Position numbers and translations under genes: made by a program. Under the pieces are notes generated by a model. The model saw only the letters and a program-made list of their open reading frames with translations. It did no database searches and was not told the origin of the DNA. A DNA stretch of 23,247 nucleotides from Xylaria sp. FL1777 (taxonomy: Eukaryota; Ascomycota; Sordariomycetes; Xylariales; Xylariaceae), in the NCBI GenBank assembly GCA_022578965.1, contig MU400916.1, positions 1 to 23,247 on the forward strand. The letters are read 5' to 3'. Each line of letters starts with the position of its first letter. Positions within the stretch are counted from its first letter, which is position 1. Below are positions 19,554 to 23,247 of this stretch, piece by piece.

Positions 19554-19569
19554 TTATGGTTTTATAATA
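19554..19569. repeat. 16-bp target duplication, left of copy B
   Basis: TTATGGTTTTATAATA occurs here and at 21767-21782. The sister hAT-like element has it only once (17218-17233), in the same sequence context, which proves the duplication was made by the insertion. Confidence 0.93.
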
Positions 19570-21766
19570 TATATTGTATTACTCGGGTTAATAGCCTATT
19601 AGCTATGCCGGTTTCTATTTTTTATATATACAAGTAAAAACCGTGCTTATAAGTCGAAAGCAAGCTATAAGCAGCTTATTTTCTTTCTAGTAGCTAAGTA
19701 AAAACATCTTATATTTACTCTTAAGTTATACTAGTTTTACTACAATTTTATTAAGTGCTTTACTTTTTATTTCTTTGCTTTTAAGTTGTTTGCTTACTTG
19801 CGTTATACTATTAACTAAGTATATATACCTTTATATAGTTACTTCGTATTTTTTTTTCTTTTATATTTTTTTTGCTTTGTAGTTTGCTTGCTTTAGTATT
19901 GCTGCTTACTTTATGCTGCTTATAGCAGTTTTTTTAGTTTTAGCACTTATTTAGCTAAGTATACTGCTTTTTTTTCCTAGTTTTTTTTTAAACCTTTTTT
20001 TATTGTATTGCTAGTATATTATAGTTTGCTTGCTTTAATATTGCTGCTAGCTTTTTGCTGCACTAGTTTTTTTATAACTAAGTTATAACTAAGTTATAAG
20101 CAAAGTTAATTGCTTATTACTTTTTAGTTTACTTTTTGCATATTTATTTTTTAAGCTGCTTTTATGCTTTTTGCAGTAAGCTTACTAAGTAAGCATAGCT
20201 TATAAGTAGCTTATATACTAAGCAATATAAAGTAGCAATAAGTAATAAGTTATTTTATTTAGTTACTTATGCTAATTTTTTTCTTTTTTAACTACTAACT
20301 TTATTACTTTTATTACTACTATTATTATATGCTTAGCTTGCACTTGCTTTAATATATTAAAGTGCTTAATTCGTAATATAATTAATTATTAATACGTTAT
20401 AATTATATAAAAATTTACTTTGTTATAGCTATTATACTTTCTATAGTATATATTTATAACTAGCTTAGCTTAAATATATATATTAACTAATATTAAGCTT
20501 ACATATTTAAGGTTATAAGTTATTTTGCTATAGTTTTTACTAGTTATTTAATTTATAGTATTAAATAAAGTAGTTAATAGCTTGCTATTATATAGTTTAA
20601 GCTTTTATAACTACTTATTGTTATGCTTTTTTGCTATAACGCTAATTTTCGAAATAAAAGTAAGTGCTTTAGTGCTTTATGCTAAAATATTACTAATAGC
20701 TTTAAAATTTATATTTATTAAGCATACTAAAATGCTTAAGCTATATTACTATTATATTGCTTATATTACAGTAATATATTGTGCACTTTTTGTTGCTATT
20801 TTTTTTATGCTAATTATATAAAAACATTAATAATTTTTACGCTTGCAATATTACTAGCAAGTTTATTAAATGCTTATAATGCAAAAAAAGCAAAGTAAGC
20901 ACTAAAAGTAGCAATTATAGTTCTATAAGTACTTTTAACTATATTAATATTTATACGTTCTTAAGCTTTACTTTATGCTTATTTTAACTGTTAAAATTTT
21001 TTTAATTTTAAGTGCTACTAATAATTTCTTAGCTTAAAAAAGTTAATAAAGAACTTTAATTATTTATTAAAGCTTATATAGCTACGCGCTATTCTTGTAC
21101 TAATAAAAATATTTAAGCTGCACTTATAGCTAATATGCAACTTTAAGTTATAATTAAAAAAGCAAAAAAAGCTGCAGCAAGTAAAAAAGCTAAAAGTTCT
21201 ATATAAATAAGCTAGTTAAAAAGTGTTTACGTAATCTTTAAAGGTTAACATTATTATATATTTAGTAGCTAAAAGTTTTAGTAAAATTTCAGTGTTTAAT
21301 GCTTAATAAAGTTGTTTAATTACTTTGTTTTTTTATAATGTATGCTTTTTAACTTTTATAGTTCTATGTTTATAATTTTGTATTGCTATTTTTAGTACTT
21401 TATTATATCGTGCTTTACTTTAAAGTTTATAAATGTAAACTTATAATAAGCAGCCTTTTTAAAACTATAAGTAGCAAACAGCTTTATAACAAATACTTTA
21501 GCTCTTACTTTATAATCGTAGTAAACTTTTTTTAGCTTAAAAAAAGCTAATATTAATGCTTAGCTGTTCTTGCTCTATATTTAAAGGCTTCTGTTTTTAT
21601 ATTTTCGCAGCTGCTTATAACTTAATTAATCCTTTAGCTACGTTGTAATAGCTAAGCCTCCTTGTATTTAAAACCTATCTAGCTATCCTACGTGCTTTTT
21701 TTAGGTTGCGTAATAACTAGTAGCCTAATTAAAAATTTGTTTGCTCTCTTAGTATGCTACAAGTGC
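19570..21766 (-). mobile_element. Unclassified 2.2-kb transposable element, copy B
   Basis: This is a full-length copy (2,197 bp) on the minus strand relative to copy A. It sits inside the hAT-like element 19062-22113 between exact 16-bp duplications. It matches copy A end to end, including both termini. Differences are largely C/T and G/A, and each copy keeps bases lost by the other, so a consensus of A, B and C should recover much of the ancestor. The Lys/Gln-rich frame of copy A recurs at about 19680-19985 on the minus strand. An opposite-strand 79-codon open frame (20582-20821, plus strand) has a counterpart in copy A (11550-11789, minus strand). It encodes hydrophobic low-complexity sequence and I do not take it as the gene. 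Confidence 0.88.
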
Positions 21767-21782
21767 TTATGGTTTTATAATA
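21767..21782. repeat. 16-bp target duplication, right of copy B
   Basis: This is an exact copy of 19554-19569; the hAT-like element resumes here. Confidence 0.93.
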
Positions 21783-22113
21783 GTTTTTAATTAAATTTAA
21801 TTTAAAAAAACATAATAAAACATTATTAAATTACTTAAAACTTATTATATAAAACATAATAATATTTATTAAATTAAAAACAATTATTATTTTATTATTT
21901 TATTAAGTGAAAAAATATTTATTTTTTTAAATATTATTATATTTTAGTACTTTTAGTACTTTTAGTACTACTAAGCTAGTATTTTTAGTATTTAGTATTA
22001 GTATTAATACTATATAGTACTAAACTAGCTTAGTATTAGTACTAAGCAGTACTAAACTAATTTAGTATTAGTAGTACTAAATATTAAATTAGTAGTACTA
22101 ATTTTTAACCCTG

Positions 22114-22121
22114 TTAATACT
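22114..22121. repeat. 8-bp target duplication, right (TTAATACT)
   Basis: This is an exact copy of 19054-19061. Confidence 0.88.
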
Positions 22122-22386
22122 TTTTAAAAAAAATAGCTTTATTAATAAAATGCTTTTTTTTTGCATTATTAGCAAACCTATTTAATATACTTAAAAAAAA
22201 CTTAATTTATAATAGTTATTAAAAGTTTATAATTAATATTAATGTAAAAAAAAAATATAACATTATTAATATAAAAGCTAGCATTATAAAAAGCATTAAA
22301 AAATAACTTATTACTTAATAGCTTTTTTAAAGCTTATAAATTTGCTTTAGTAAAAGAAATAGCAATATTATATATTATTAGCTTTT
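22122..22386. other. AT-rich spacer
   Basis: No gene or repeat boundary is recognised between the hAT-like element and copy C. Confidence 0.5.
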
Positions 22387-22857
22387 TATTTGCAGCATAC
22401 TAAAAAAGCAAACAAATTTTTAACTAAGCTATTAGTTATTATACAACCTAAAAAAAGCACATAAAATAGCTAAATAAGTTCTAAATATAAAAAAGCTTAG
22501 CTATTATAATATAGCTAAAAAGCTAATTAAGTTATAAGCAGCTATAAAAACATAAAAACAAAGGCTTTTAAATATAAAGCAAAAATAGCTAAGCATTAAT
22601 ATTAGCTTTTCTTTAAGCTAAAAAAGGTTTATTATAACTATAAAGCAAAAGTTAAAGCATTTATTATAAAGCTGTTTATTATTTATAGTTTTAAAAAAGC
22701 TGCTTATTATAAGTTTACGTTTATAAATTTTAAAGTAAAGCATAATATAATAAAATATTAAAAATAATAGTATAAAATTATAAACATAAAACTACAAGAA
22801 TTAAAAAGCATATATTATAAAGAAGCAAAGCAATTAAGCAACTTTATTAAGCATTAA
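22387..22857 (+). mobile_element. Unclassified 2.2-kb element, copy C (left 471 bp)
   Basis: It matches copy A from its left end (TATTTGCAGCATACT) over about 470 bp, in the same orientation as copy A. It is more heavily mutated toward A and T (for example TATTATACAACC where copy A has TATTGTGCGACC). Similarity stops at AGCATTAA, exactly where a hAT-like terminus begins. The rest of copy C probably continues beyond that element, outside the window. No left target duplication can be checked here. Confidence 0.85.
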
Positions 22858-23247
22858 TAAAGTTAATAATTTAGTACTTAATATAAGGACTAAATTAGTA
22901 ATTACTAAATTAGTATTAGTATTAGTACTAATTTTCAAATACTAATTTAGTATTAGTACTAAATTAATAATACTAATTTAATATTAATAATTATTAATTT
23001 AATATTAGTATTAATTTTGAAATACTAATTTAGTATTAGTATTTTTTTATTAATACTAATTTAGTATTAGTATTTTTTAGTAATATTAATTTAGTATTAG
23101 TAAATACTAGTTAATATTTAATAATTACTAAGTACTAAAGACTTTTTTTTAAAAAAATATTTTAAATAAAAAAGTTAATTTATATTTTAAATATAATGAA
23201 AGTTTTTATAATAAAATTAACTGTTTATTAACTTATTTTATATAATT
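22858..23247. mobile_element. hAT-like element left part (copy 5), running off the window
   Basis: TAAAGTTAATAATTTAGTAC is the CAGGG-type terminus with RIP-type changes. The following ACTTAATATAAGGACTAAAT matches the inverse of the right end of the 9798-10423 element. From 22890 to 23120 the sequence is an expanded array of TAATTTAGTATTAGTA units in alternating orientation, then a different AT-rich core begins. AGCATTAA at 22850-22857 is the predicted 8-bp target duplication, but its partner lies outside the window. Confidence 0.72.

Larger units (their letters stand above)
19062..22113. mobile_element. hAT-like miniature element (copy 4) split by the 2.2-kb element
   Basis: The left end TAAGGTTGAAAAATTAGTAC is the CAGGG terminus with two transitions. 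The right end TTTTTAACCCTG is intact. The flanking 8-bp duplication TTAATACT is exact across 3 kb, so the outer element and its insertion form one nested unit. Without copy B and one 16-bp duplication it would be about 839 bp. It matches the 16780-17563 element in its core; its left subterminal repeat zone is longer by roughly 60 bp, with extra AGTACTAA units. It has no coding capacity of its own. Confidence 0.92.

Overview
The window looks like a gene-poor, extremely A+T-rich heterochromatic block from a filamentous ascomycete (Pezizomycotina) that has been through repeat-induced point mutation (RIP). Three observations support this. Differences between repeat copies are mostly C/T or G/A transitions. 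In the old reading frames, CAA, CAG and TGG codons have become TAA and TAG. Catalytic GAT and GAA codons have become AAT and AAA. I see no intact host gene, tRNA, rRNA or CRISPR array. Every short open reading frame is either a shadow of a decayed element or a product of low-complexity sequence.

Layout. 1-196: right end of a hAT-like miniature element. 676-8530: complete but dead Ty3/Gypsy chromovirus with 193-bp LTRs, a 5-bp target duplication, Gag with a CCHC knuckle, and Pol with RT, RNase H, integrase and a C-terminal chromodomain. About 2 kb of unexplained sequence lies between pol and the 3' LTR. 9369-10496: a TA-flanked palindromic miniature element, noticeably less mutated than its surroundings, with a second hAT-like element (9798-10423) inserted in one arm. 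10605-12800: copy A of an unclassified 2.2-kb element with a 14-bp target duplication. 12815-16779: AT-rich sequence with a 231-bp direct repeat pair and a T-rich tract. 16780-17563: complete hAT-like miniature element. 18301-19010: possible coding remnant. 19062-22113: another hAT-like element, split by copy B of the 2.2-kb family on the minus strand. 22387-22857: start of copy C, cut by a further hAT-like terminus that runs off the window.

The genes do not work together in a living pathway; the logic is a layered graveyard. At least three nested insertions can be read: hAT-like element in palindromic element, 2.2-kb element in hAT-like element, and hAT-like element in copy C. Exact target duplications, plus an empty paralogous target site in the 16780-17563 element, prove several of these events. 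The best candidates for something undescribed are the 2.2-kb family with 14-16 bp target duplications and the extra 3' region of the chromovirus.
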